Position numbers and translations under genes: made by a program
Source of the DNA: Plantactinospora soyae
Lineage (GTDB): Bacteria; Actinomycetota; Actinomycetes; Mycobacteriales; Micromonosporaceae
Assembly: GCF_014874095.1 (NCBI RefSeq)
Contig: NZ_JADBEB010000001.1
Location: 4,216,001 to 4,280,000 of the forward strand
Direction of reading: 5' to 3'
Length of the DNA: 64,000 bases
Shown: positions 19,752 to 28,137 of the stretch, one piece after another
How the letters are laid out: the number at the start of each line of letters is the position of its first letter
Position numbering within the stretch: position 1 is the stretch's first letter
Notes under the pieces: generated by a model
The model's database searches: none
What the model was told of the DNA's origin: nothing
What the model saw: only the letters and a program-made list of their open reading frames with translations

Positions 19752-20201
19752 ATGAGAACGGATCAGGTGTGGGAGGCAACCCTTCCTCAGCGGTGCCGGT
19801 CCTGCGGCGGTCTTCAGTCCTGCCGGGCCTGGGAGGCGCTGGTCCAGGACCGGTTGCAGTGGACGATCCTCGGATCGTGTCCGGGCTGCGGGGACGGGGA
19901 AGAGGAGTTCGGCTGGGACGAGTCGCCACCCTCGGTGCGGTCCGCGCTGATCCGCCAGTGCGGGCTGTTCCGGCTGCGCCTCGCGCCGACCCCGGAACTG
20001 CCCCGGGTGAGCCTGATGGCCGCGCTCCGGAAGGACGGCGCCACGCTGGCCGACGTACCCGCGCTGGCCGAGCGTCTGGTTCGGACCGGGGTGACCGGGA
20101 CGGAGATCGAGATGCGGCTCCTGGAACTCCGGCTCAATGCCGTCGGCGCCCAGGCCACGGTGACCAGGGAGGACGGTGCCGGCGTCGCCGCCGTCAGTTG
20201 A
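19752..20201 (+). CDS. Hypothetical protein with two CxxC pairs and an L7/L12-like C-terminal domain
   Basis: A 149-residue protein. Cysteines in CRSCGGLQSC (about 15-24) and CPGCG (about 43-47) form a likely zinc ribbon at the N-terminus. The C-terminal part, MAALRKDGATLADVPALAER, then NAVGAQATVTRE (about 90-140), has the helix-helix-strand rhythm of the ribosomal L7/L12 C-terminal domain. The ATG has GGAAGGGG upstream. I do not recognise a named family and its function is unknown. Confidence 0.65.
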   Translation: MRTDQVWEATLPQRCRSCGGLQSCRAWEALVQDRLQWTILGSCPGCGDGEEEFGWDESPPSVRSALIRQCGLFRLRLAPTPELPRVSLMAALRKDGATLADVPALAERLVRTGVTGTEIEMRLLELRLNAVGAQATVTREDGAGVAAVS

Positions 20202-20626
20202 CCCGCGGGACGCCGGGCCGAGCCCCACCGGCCGGCCCTCGGTTGGCCCCGAGCGGCGGAAGCGGACGGTTCCGGTCCCGATCGGAACCGGCGGGTCTGC
20301 CCCGCAGCTACGCAGACCCGACGGCCCCGACCGGGACCGGCGATCCGGGTACGGCCACCACCATCCCGGGTACGGGCGAGAGCACTCGACCCCGCCTGTT
20401 CAACGGCGCTGCCCCGTCGGCGGGCACCGGTGCCCGATCCTCGGTGTTGCCGTGGACGCCGTCCTCGGGCAAGTGAACCCGAGCCGGACGGGGTAGGTCC
20501 GCGGGCGCCCGCGCAATGGCGCGAAGCCGGGAGGGGACTGCGGCCGTACCGGAATCGGCTGGCGCGTCGTACCCGCTCCTGCGACCATCGAGCCCGTCTG
20601 CGGTGGCATCCGGACAGGGGGCAGGG
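20202..20626. other. 425-bp region without a recognisable gene
   Basis: Several long frames are open here only because of the base composition; none has a ribosome site, a conserved motif or codon use that would support a gene. No clear promoter or hairpin stands out. Confidence 0.5.
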
Positions 20627-21034
20627 ATGAAGTCGAGACTGCGGAAGCTGTACGCCCACGACCGGCAGTTCGCGTGGAACGCGCGGATCGATCATGTCCG
20701 GACCGGGCAGGGGCTGCGCCGGTGTATCCGGCTCCGGGTCTGGGGCGCGGGAAAGAACAGCCGAATGTTGCAGGTCGATCTGCTGTCCCGGGCAGCACGG
20801 TCGGCCTGGGGTGACCCGGCGGCGACCGACGGGGCGTACCCGGAGCCGAAGGACGTCCGTGCGGTGATCGACTACGCCCTCGGCCAGGGCTGGCAGCCCG
20901 ACGAGATCGGTGGCAACTTTCCGCTGTCCGGAGCGCGGCATGCCCGGGAGTTGACGCTGTCCGACTTCGAGGTGACCGACCTCCTACAGCTTGCCGAGCG
21001 GTCGACATCCACCCGAGAGCCGGCGCCGTCCTGA
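20627..21034 (+). CDS. Hypothetical protein
   Basis: A 135-residue soluble protein that starts MKSRLRKLYAHDRQFAWNAR and contains RCIRLRVWGAGKNSRMLQVD (about 32-51) and a helical segment VRAVIDYALGQGWQPDEIGG (about 78-97). This combination recurs in actinobacterial small proteins that I cannot name with certainty. The ATG follows GGGGCAGGG. It has no obvious partner; the sigma factor gene starts 72 bases downstream. Confidence 0.65.
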   Translation: MKSRLRKLYAHDRQFAWNARIDHVRTGQGLRRCIRLRVWGAGKNSRMLQVDLLSRAARSAWGDPAATDGAYPEPKDVRAVIDYALGQGWQPDEIGGNFPLSGARHARELTLSDFEVTDLLQLAERSTSTREPAPS

Positions 21035-21106
21035 CCGTAGGGAAAGTTTCGGCGTACACCCACCCGAGCCGGCAACCCTGAGCGTGGTGATGGTCAGGAG
21101 GTGGGT

Positions 21107-21664
21107 GTGGATCCAGAGGAATCCTTCCGGGAGTACGTCTCGGGCCGGGTCGCGGCGCTGTCCCGCGCGGCGTACCTGTTGACCGGCGACCGACACCTGG
21201 CCGAGGACCTGGTGCAGCTCACCCTGGTACGGGTGGCGCGGCACTGGGAGCGGCTGGTTTCCCGGGGCGACCCCGACGCGTACGTCCGGCGGACCCTGTA
21301 CACCCAGCACGTCTCGATGTGGCGGCGCCGGTGGCGGGAGGTCGACCTGCGTGCCCAGCCGCCCGAGGTGGCGGCTCCGGACAGCACGGCGGGACTCGCG
21401 GGAACGCTGATGATCCGTGACGCGCTGCGGCGACTCGCCCCGAAACAGCGTGCCGTGCTGGTACTGCGCTACTTCGAGGACCTGACCGAGGCTGAGGCCG
21501 CCGACGCGCTCGGCTGCTCGGTGTCGACGGTCAAGAGCCAGACCCGGGACGCGCTGGCCCGACTGCGGACGCTCGCTCCCGAACTCGCCGACCTGGTCGG
21601 TCCGGGACCGGTCGCCAGTGGCCCGGCGTCGGCGCGGCCGACCATCGGGAAGGGGAAGCGGTGA
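21107..21664 (+). CDS. SigE-family ECF-like RNA polymerase sigma factor
   Basis: A 185-residue sigma factor. Region 2 is FREYVSGRVAALSRAAYLLT and HLAEDLVQLTLVRVARHWER (about 6-50); region 4 is LRRLAPKQRAVLVLRYFEDL followed by SVSTVKSQTRDALARLR (about 105-155). This is the SigE-family pattern abundant in Micromonosporaceae. The GTG at 21107 is chosen because GGAGG ends 5 bases upstream; the GTG at 21101 is too close to that site. Its stop overlaps the GTG of the next gene, so a membrane partner is made in step with it. Confidence 0.9.
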   Translation: MDPEESFREYVSGRVAALSRAAYLLTGDRHLAEDLVQLTLVRVARHWERLVSRGDPDAYVRRTLYTQHVSMWRRRWREVDLRAQPPEVAAPDSTAGLAGTLMIRDALRRLAPKQRAVLVLRYFEDLTEAEAADALGCSVSTVKSQTRDALARLRTLAPELADLVGPGPVASGPASARPTIGKGKR

Positions 21665-23115
21665 CGGAGAATCTACGGGCGGCGCTGGCGGAACTCGCCG
21701 ACCAGATGTCACCGCCACCGGTCGACGACGTGTGGCGGGCCGGGCGACGGATGCGTCGGCGCGACCGGTTGCGAACGGTGACCCGGCTGACCGCGGTGGT
21801 GGCGGTGGCGGTCTGCCTCACCCTGCCGGCGCCGTGGTACCGCCCACCGGCCCAACCGTTCGGGGGCGAGGCGGCCGTGCCGGCCAGGGTGTGGACCCCG
21901 TGGATGTGGCAGGCCAGCGTCGGACAGGATCCCCCCGGATCGGCGACGCTGCTGTTCAGCGGTGACGGATTGGGGTTACACGGCGCCGATCCCTTCGACC
22001 ACGAGGGCAAGGTGGCGGCGGTCGGCAGGGACGGTGCGTACCGGATGCTGCTGTACGGCGGCGGGGAAACCGTCGCCGGGGAGGGGGTTCTCATCTCGCC
22101 GGACGGCCGGTCGGTCGTCCAGCACTTCCTCCCCGGGGCCGCCGACGGCTGGTTGGTGGTCACCGACCTGACCACCGGGCAGAACCGTACGATCGCCGCC
22201 CCGGACGGAGGAACCTGCTGTGGCGAACCGGTTGCCTGGGCCCCGGACGGCGGCGCGGTGCTCGCCACCCACCGGCCGGCGCAGCCGATCGGGATCGACC
22301 CGGTCACCGGAGAGGGAATCACTCCCACCCGGCTGGTACTGCACGACCTGACCACCGGCGTCAACCGGGTGCTGGTCGACGGGTTGGAGAACCGGTCGGG
22401 GCTGCGGACCGCCTCACTGGCCGCCTTCTCCTCCGACAGCGCCCGGATCGCGGTCAGCCAGGGCAGCCGGGTGAGCCTGGTCGACCGAACCGGCACGGTG
22501 GCCTGGACCCGGGATCTCGGGCCGGGGCGGTATCTGGCCGGACTGGGAGCATTCAGCCCGGACGGCCGGCGGATCGCCACCGTGACCCTCGACGGCTGCC
22601 GGCACGAATGCGACACCACCGCGCTGGCCGCCCGGACCTGGCGGTTCGGTTACCTCGACTCGGCGAGTGGGCTTGACGCCGACGGCCCGACGTTCGGACC
22701 GGTCACCGCGCTGGCCGTCCGCGCACTCGGCTGGCGTCTCGGCACCGACCTGGTCGTGCTGACCTACCAGCCCGAGGCAGGCAGCTGGCAGACCGCGGAC
22801 GACGACGGCAGCACGGACACCTGGTGGGAGGTGGGTGACGCGACGCTGGTCGCGCTGCGTCCCGGCGGTGGCTCGGAGGTGCTGGTCGACTCGCCCGGCG
22901 AGGTGCTGGCGATGGACGTACCACGCGAGCTGCTGGAGTCGGGCCGGTTCGGCGGCCCGGCCCGCCAGCCGGCACCGTTTCCGGCCCGGCCGCTCATCCT
23001 GGTGCCGGCGATCCCGCTTGTCGTGGTGCTGAGCGGCATCGCCGTTCCGGTGGTTCTCTGGGCACGCCGTCGGCGTCGCCGGCTCGACGGGATCGACGGT
23101 CTCCGAGGAGGTTGA
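21661..23115 (+). CDS. Membrane-anchored beta-propeller-like protein, sigma factor partner
   Basis: A 484-residue protein with GTG start overlapping the sigma factor stop. An N-terminal cytoplasmic segment (LRAALAELADQMSPPPVDDV) resembles the short anti-sigma-like tails of these partners, followed by a membrane segment (about 40-58), a large extracytoplasmic domain with repeated WAPDGG, SPDGRS and FSSDSAR motifs typical of WD40/TolB-like propellers, and a second membrane helix near the C-terminus (about 444-468) with a positively charged tail. I infer that it senses an external signal and controls the sigma factor. Confidence 0.8.
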   Translation: MTENLRAALAELADQMSPPPVDDVWRAGRRMRRRDRLRTVTRLTAVVAVAVCLTLPAPWYRPPAQPFGGEAAVPARVWTPWMWQASVGQDPPGSATLLFSGDGLGLHGADPFDHEGKVAAVGRDGAYRMLLYGGGETVAGEGVLISPDGRSVVQHFLPGAADGWLVVTDLTTGQNRTIAAPDGGTCCGEPVAWAPDGGAVLATHRPAQPIGIDPVTGEGITPTRLVLHDLTTGVNRVLVDGLENRSGLRTASLAAFSSDSARIAVSQGSRVSLVDRTGTVAWTRDLGPGRYLAGLGAFSPDGRRIATVTLDGCRHECDTTALAARTWRFGYLDSASGLDADGPTFGPVTALAVRALGWRLGTDLVVLTYQPEAGSWQTADDDGSTDTWWEVGDATLVALRPGGGSEVLVDSPGEVLAMDVPRELLESGRFGGPARQPAPFPARPLILVPAIPLVVVLSGIAVPVVLWARRRRRRLDGIDGLRGG

Positions 23116-23345
23116 CCGGCCCGCAGGCGCGGCAGGAACTACTGATTGACGGAATCCGCCCGGCGTTCGGCGGGTGGCACCGGTCTCGGGCGAGGGGGAA
23201 GCTGATCGGCCTCGACCGATTCGTCACGGGCTGTGCATGGCGAGCCTCACAGTTCGTACCGAAGCGGTTCCGGGGTGCCACCGGCCGTGCAAGCATCGAC
23301 GAGAATTCACGTGGGCGCGGGGGGTGTCCACGGGGTCGGGGACTT

Positions 23346-25994
23346 GTGGTGGGGGGCGCGTCCTTGAACCAGGATCGACGTGACGAATTCGGGGTTCTAC
23401 TTCGGACTCTTCGGCGAGCGGACGGTCTGACCCAGGAGGATCTCGCCGAACGCTCCGGCTCCAGCGTCCGCAGCATCCGGGAGATGGAGCGGGGGCGGGT
23501 CCGTTCGCCGCAGCGGCGTACCGTCGCGCTCCTCGCGGACGCGCTCGGCCTCGACGGGTCCGAGCGCTCGCGCTTCCTCGGCCTGGCCCGTACCGTGCGG
23601 TTTCCGGCGACCCCGCCGGATGGCGAGGCCACGGTGCCCGGTCCCGAGCCGTCCACCCGGACCAATGCGGCAACCGCGCCGGCGCCGCCGACCGATGCCG
23701 TGGCCGGATCGTCGCCCGGATCGGCGGCCGGATCATCGCCCGGATCGGCGGCCGGCCCGGCCGTACCCGGTGAGCCGCTGGCCAGGGTCGGGCCCGGTGA
23801 ACTGCCCGCCGCGGTGCCGGACCTGGCCGGCCGGTTCGGCGAACTGGACGCCCTGCGCGCGTTGACCGCGGACATCACCGCGGGTCGCACCGACACCGCG
23901 TCGCTCGTGGTGCTGCACGGGCCACCGGGGATCGGCAAGACCAGTCTCACCGTGGCGGCGGGACACCGCCTGATCCCGAGTTTCACAGACGGCCAACTCT
24001 TCGTCGACCTGAGCGGTGCGGCGGCCGATTTCGCCGCGGCGGCGGCCGGCGCCGAGGCAGGCCCCGCCGACTCCGATGGTGCCCGGGGGCACGGGCGGGT
24101 CGATCCGGCCGACGCGTTGGCCGCGCTGCTGCGTTCCCTCGGCCTGCCCGACAGCCGCGTCCCGGTGTCGCTGGCCGAGCGCGCCGGCCTGTTCCGCACC
24201 CTGACCCGGGACCTCCGCCTGCTGGTGGTGCTGGACAATGCGACCGACGAGGCCCAGGTGCGTCCGCTGCTGCCGGCCGGGCGGCACTGTCTCGTCCTGG
24301 TCACCAGCCGGCGACCGTTGACGGGGCTGGCCGGCGCGGTACGGGTGGCGCTCGGGGTACTGGACCCGGCCGAGGGCCGGCAGATGCTCACCTCGATCGT
24401 CGGCACCGACCGGGTGGCCGCCGAGCCCACCGCCACCGAACAGCTCGTCCGGCTCTGCGGCCGGCTGCCGCTGGCCATCCGGATCGCCGGCAACCGGCTG
24501 GCCACCCGACCACAGTGGACGGTGGCGCATCTCGTCGCGCAGCTGCGGGACCAACGACGCCGACTGACCGTACTGACCGCGGGCGACCTCGGGGTCCGGG
24601 CGGCGTTCGAGGTCTCCTACCGCCAACTGGATTCGGGGACGGCGGCGGCGTTCCGGCGGGCCTCACTGATACCCGGCGCAGACTTCGACGCCGCCCTGGT
24701 TGCGGCCGCCGCCGGCAGCGACGGGGAATCGGCGGCCCAGGCCGCTGAGGACCTGGTCGACGCCGGACTGCTGCTGTCGCTCGGCGACCGCTACCGGTTC
24801 CATGACCTGGTACGGCTCTACGCGTACGAGCGGATGGGTGGTGACGAGACGCCGGAGCAGCGGACCGTGGCGCACGACCGCATGGTCGGCTGGCTGTTGC
24901 GCCGGACCGAGCACGCCGGTGCGATGTTCGAACCGGGTGGCGGCAGGTCAGCCGGCGCGCACACCGGATCGACGCGGACGGGCTCGCCGTTCGACGACCA
25001 TCGGGCGGCGGGAGCCTGGCTGGACCGCGAGTCCGGCAACTGGCCAGCGGCACTGCGCGACGCCGCCCGGCAGGGTCGGCACGCCGACGTCGTACGGGTG
25101 GCCCGGGCGTTGCACTGGTACTCCGACGCGACCAGCCACCGCCACTCGTGGGACGAGATCTTCTCGCTCGGGGTGACCGCCGCCCGCGCGCTCGGCAGTG
25201 CCCGCGACGAGGCGGTGCTGCTCAACTTCCTCGGCTGGGCGAGGTACTACTGCCGGGAGCGGAACTCCGACGGGCTGGCCGCCCTGGAGCACGCGCTGGA
25301 GCTGGCCCGGCGGATCGGGGATCGGCGGGAGGAGGCATGGGCGCTGACGTACTCGGCCTCGATCTTCGTCCGCTCCGGCCGCGCCGGGTACGCCGTCGAC
25401 TCCTCCCGGCAGGCGGTCGCGCTGTTCCGGCAGGTCGGGTACGAGCTCGGCGAGGCCTGCGCCGCCAACGTGCAGGGTACGGCGCTGGCCGCGCTCGGCC
25501 GGTACGCGGAAGCGGCGGATCTGCACCGCGACGTGCTGGAGTTCTACCGCCGGGGAAGCGGGTTGAGCAGCACGGGTGCGCTGATCGCCCAGGCCAGCAC
25601 GATGATGTGCCTCGGCGCGGACCTGGCCGGCGAGCGGCTGTGGCACGAGGCGGCCGGCGAGTACGCCCGGGCGCGGATGCTGTTCCAGCAGTGTGCCGCG
25701 ACGTTCGCCGAGGCCGGCGCCGCCTACCGGCACGGGGTGACGCTCCGGGCCCTGGGCGACGTCGAGGCAGCCACCGAACAGTTGCAACAGGCGCTGGCGC
25801 TGTTCGTCGGCGTACCCAGTCCGTGGTGGGAGGCCCGGACCCTGCACGTGCTCGCGGCCCTGGCCGGCGCGGACCCGGTCGGAGCGGCCGACGCGCGGCT
25901 GCTGCGGCGACGGGCGCTGGACCGGTGCGGCGAACTGGACGCCCCGGAGGCCCACAGCCTGCGGGCGACCCTGCTGCGCGAACTCGCCGAGTAA
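23346..25994 (+). CDS. Large XRE-NB-ARC-TPR transcriptional regulator
   Basis: About 882 residues. The N-terminal helix-turn-helix (FGVLLRTLRRADGLTQEDLA, then RSIREMERGRVRSPQRRT) is followed by a Ser/Gly/Pro-rich linker with repeats (GSSPGSAA), an NB-ARC ATPase with P-loop GPPGIGKTS at about 192-200 and RLCGRLPLAIRIAGNRLATR, and TPR-like repeats to the C-terminus. This is a signal-transducing ATPase (STAND) regulator like those that control secondary metabolism or development. Start choice is uncertain: GTG 23346, GTG 23349 and TTG 23364 are all in frame. It sits between two sigma factor operons and may be part of the same stress or developmental circuit. Confidence 0.85.
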   Translation: MVGGASLNQDRRDEFGVLLRTLRRADGLTQEDLAERSGSSVRSIREMERGRVRSPQRRTVALLADALGLDGSERSRFLGLARTVRFPATPPDGEATVPGPEPSTRTNAATAPAPPTDAVAGSSPGSAAGSSPGSAAGPAVPGEPLARVGPGELPAAVPDLAGRFGELDALRALTADITAGRTDTASLVVLHGPPGIGKTSLTVAAGHRLIPSFTDGQLFVDLSGAAADFAAAAAGAEAGPADSDGARGHGRVDPADALAALLRSLGLPDSRVPVSLAERAGLFRTLTRDLRLLVVLDNATDEAQVRPLLPAGRHCLVLVTSRRPLTGLAGAVRVALGVLDPAEGRQMLTSIVGTDRVAAEPTATEQLVRLCGRLPLAIRIAGNRLATRPQWTVAHLVAQLRDQRRRLTVLTAGDLGVRAAFEVSYRQLDSGTAAAFRRASLIPGADFDAALVAAAAGSDGESAAQAAEDLVDAGLLLSLGDRYRFHDLVRLYAYERMGGDETPEQRTVAHDRMVGWLLRRTEHAGAMFEPGGGRSAGAHTGSTRTGSPFDDHRAAGAWLDRESGNWPAALRDAARQGRHADVVRVARALHWYSDATSHRHSWDEIFSLGVTAARALGSARDEAVLLNFLGWARYYCRERNSDGLAALEHALELARRIGDRREEAWALTYSASIFVRSGRAGYAVDSSRQAVALFRQVGYELGEACAANVQGTALAALGRYAEAADLHRDVLEFYRRGSGLSSTGALIAQASTMMCLGADLAGERLWHEAAGEYARARMLFQQCAATFAEAGAAYRHGVTLRALGDVEAATEQLQQALALFVGVPSPWWEARTLHVLAALAGADPVGAADARLLRRRALDRCGELDAPEAHSLRATLLRELAE

Positions 25995-26041
25995 CCTCGG
26001 CGACGATGCCGGCCGTCCGGGCAGCAGGGTCTCCGGTCAGC

Positions 26042-27364
26042 TCATCTGCAACGCCAGAGGACCGCCTGCGGCTCGCCCTTGGCGTCCTCGCTCTGACCCG
26101 TGACGGTCCGTCCGTCGTCGCTCATCATCCAGCCGGTGTTGCCCGGCGCGGACTTGTGACTGTGCAACGGTGGCAGCACCAGCGGTCCGGCGTCGGTGAG
26201 CAGACCGGCCCGATCGCCGATGAAGCCCACCATCCAGCCCTGCGCGTTGCCGCTCTGCGGCCAGAACGAACTGCGGGGCACCTCGACGAACCGGCCGGTC
26301 GGCAGGTGCAGCCGGGCTGCCGTGCTGACCTCCTCACCCTTCCCGCCGTTGCCCGGACCGCCCCGGGTCGCGACCCCGGTCACCCAGCCGTCGCGGATCG
26401 ACTGCGGCCGGAAGGAGTCGGCGGGAGCGCCGGCCACGAGCGGGGTCGGCAGGCGCTGTGCCGTTCCGTCCGGGCGCCACAGGTACCCGAACTCATGCTG
26501 GCCCTCCCGGTCCAACAGGACCCCGAGCACCGTGCCGGCCTCGTCGATGTCCACCGCCTGGCCCCACGAGCCGTCGTCGGGGAGCGGAAGGTCGACTGCC
26601 GGAGTCGACGACCCGCGCCAGATCACCGGCTGGTCCCGCTGCGCTTCCCGGTACCCGACGATCTGGTTCGCCTCGTTGATCGCCAGAGCCTGCCCCGACG
26701 TCACGCCGGGCAGCTTGCTGACCTTCTTCCCCCGGTACAGGTAGGGGACCGGGCCGTTCGACGTCCAGCCGCTGCCGACGGCCACGCCGGCCGAGGTGAC
26801 ATCCGCCAGCCGCTGGTCGTCGCCGGGCAGGTTCACCCGCGCAGGCGTGCCGTTGTCCCAGATCAGTACCGGATAGGTGCCCCGGCTGCCGCTCGGGTAC
26901 GACCGGCCGAGGACGAACCTGCCGGTCGGATCCGCGCCGGTGACCAGGCTCTTCGGATCGCCGCCCGGAATGGCCAGCCGGTGCACCGTGCACCGGGTCG
27001 GCGGGGTCAGCGCCGACGCGGGCGGTGTCGGTGTCGGGCCGCCGGTCGGCGTCGCCACGCGGCTCGGGTCGATGCTGGCGCTCGGGTCGACGGTGCCGCT
27101 CGGATCCGCCGTCGCCGGCGCGCCGGTGCTGCGGTCCGCCGCCGGCCCCGGGGAGATCACCTGCAACGTCATCGGTACGGCGGCGACCGCGGCCACCGCG
27201 AGTACGGCCGCGCTGCTCGCCCCCGTCATCCGACGGGTCCGCCTACGGCGCCGCGCCTCGGCCACCGCCCCGACCAGATCGATCCGTCCCGGCCGGTCCG
27301 GTTCGGCGTCCAGCCGACGCAGCATCGTGATCATGTCTTCGTCGTCGTTTCGCACGTTCTTCAT
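26042..27364 (-). CDS. Membrane-anchored protein with extracytoplasmic repeat domain, sigma factor partner
   Basis: A 440-residue protein. A short cytoplasmic N-terminus (MITMLRRLDAEPDRPGRIDL) precedes one membrane helix (about 47-68), a Pro/Ser/Thr-rich linker and an extracytoplasmic domain with about six repeats of the type GWTSNGPVPYLYRGK and AVDIDEAGTVLG, characteristic of the HAF/extracellular-repeat propeller family. It overlaps the sigma factor stop (ATGA). The architecture parallels that of the 21661 gene, although the repeats are of a different family. Confidence 0.8.
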   Translation of the reverse strand: MKNVRNDDEDMITMLRRLDAEPDRPGRIDLVGAVAEARRRRRTRRMTGASSAAVLAVAAVAAVPMTLQVISPGPAADRSTGAPATADPSGTVDPSASIDPSRVATPTGGPTPTPPASALTPPTRCTVHRLAIPGGDPKSLVTGADPTGRFVLGRSYPSGSRGTYPVLIWDNGTPARVNLPGDDQRLADVTSAGVAVGSGWTSNGPVPYLYRGKKVSKLPGVTSGQALAINEANQIVGYREAQRDQPVIWRGSSTPAVDLPLPDDGSWGQAVDIDEAGTVLGVLLDREGQHEFGYLWRPDGTAQRLPTPLVAGAPADSFRPQSIRDGWVTGVATRGGPGNGGKGEEVSTAARLHLPTGRFVEVPRSSFWPQSGNAQGWMVGFIGDRAGLLTDAGPLVLPPLHSHKSAPGNTGWMMSDDGRTVTGQSEDAKGEPQAVLWRCR

Positions 27365-27873
27365 CGACCCTTCCCGATTTCCGCGTACTCGTGGTCGCCG
27401 AGCAGTCGCCGTAGTGCCTTCAGCCCGTGCGAGGTCTGGCTCTTGACCGTCCCGGCCGAGCAGCCGAGGACCTCGGCGACCTCGTTCACCGGCAGGTCGT
27501 GCAGGTAACGCAGCACCAGGACGGCCCGCTGCCGGGGCGGAATCCTGGCGAGGGCGTTCCGCAGCACCGTGCGCTCCGCCACGTCCTCGTCGACCGTGGG
27601 CCGTACGTCCGGCGTGGTGCCGAACAGCAGCACCCGCCACCACCCCTTGCGCTGGCTGTCCAGGAAGGTCCGCACCACGATCGCCCGTACGTAGGCCTCC
27701 AGGTGGGTGGCTCGGGCCGCCTTCGACCAGTTCAGGAAGAGCTTGGTGACGGCCTCCTGCACCACGTCGTCCGCCTGGTCGTCGTTCCCGCACAGCGAGT
27801 ACGCCAGCCGGCGCAGGCTCGGAAGCCGTGCCGTGACGTACTCGAGGTATTCCGCTTCGGGTTCGTCCCGCAT
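27361..27873 (-). CDS. SigE-family RNA polymerase sigma factor
   Basis: A 170-residue sigma factor with region 2 YLEYVTARLPSLRRLAYSLC and DDVVQEAVTKLFLNW, and region 4 ARIPPRQRAVLVLRYLHDLP and SAGTVKSQTSHGLKALRRLL. The ATG at 27873 follows GGAGGTT. It is the first gene of a two-gene operon with the repeat-domain membrane protein, mirrored by the operon at 21107-23115 on the other strand. Confidence 0.9.
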   Translation of the reverse strand: MRDEPEAEYLEYVTARLPSLRRLAYSLCGNDDQADDVVQEAVTKLFLNWSKAARATHLEAYVRAIVVRTFLDSQRKGWWRVLLFGTTPDVRPTVDEDVAERTVLRNALARIPPRQRAVLVLRYLHDLPVNEVAEVLGCSAGTVKSQTSHGLKALRRLLGDHEYAEIGKGR

Positions 27874-28054
27874 TCGCCAACCTCCGTTGGGATCCCACCT
27901 ACAGACGGGAACCGCTCCGGATCGGTTGTACGACGGCGCCACCGGATTGGCGAGGGCTGCCGCAGGCCGATCCCGCGCGGCGGTCGGCCGACCGGCCGCA
28001 GGGCCCCGGAATTCTCTCGCGTCGGGGGTCGCGGCGCCGATCGGGGCCGAGGAC

Positions 28055-28091
28055 GATCGGGCCCTGCCGCTCGTGGCGGTAGGGCCCGATC
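28055..28091 (-). terminator. Terminator of the S1 protease gene
   Basis: Arms at 28055-28070 and 28076-28091 pair over 16 bp with one G-U pair and a 5-base loop. It lies 47 bases past the protease stop codon and about 180 bases before the start of the sigma factor gene on the same strand. Confidence 0.75.
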
Positions 28092-28137
28092 CGGGGAGGC
28101 CGGTCCGACTCGTGGCGGCGCGGTCCGGGGGAGTCGA

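Noticed and set aside
19661-20476. A 271-codon open frame covering the 19752 gene and the following gap
   Set aside because: It overlaps a better gene (19752-20201) with a good ribosome site; its product is low-complexity Arg/Gly/Pro without motifs.
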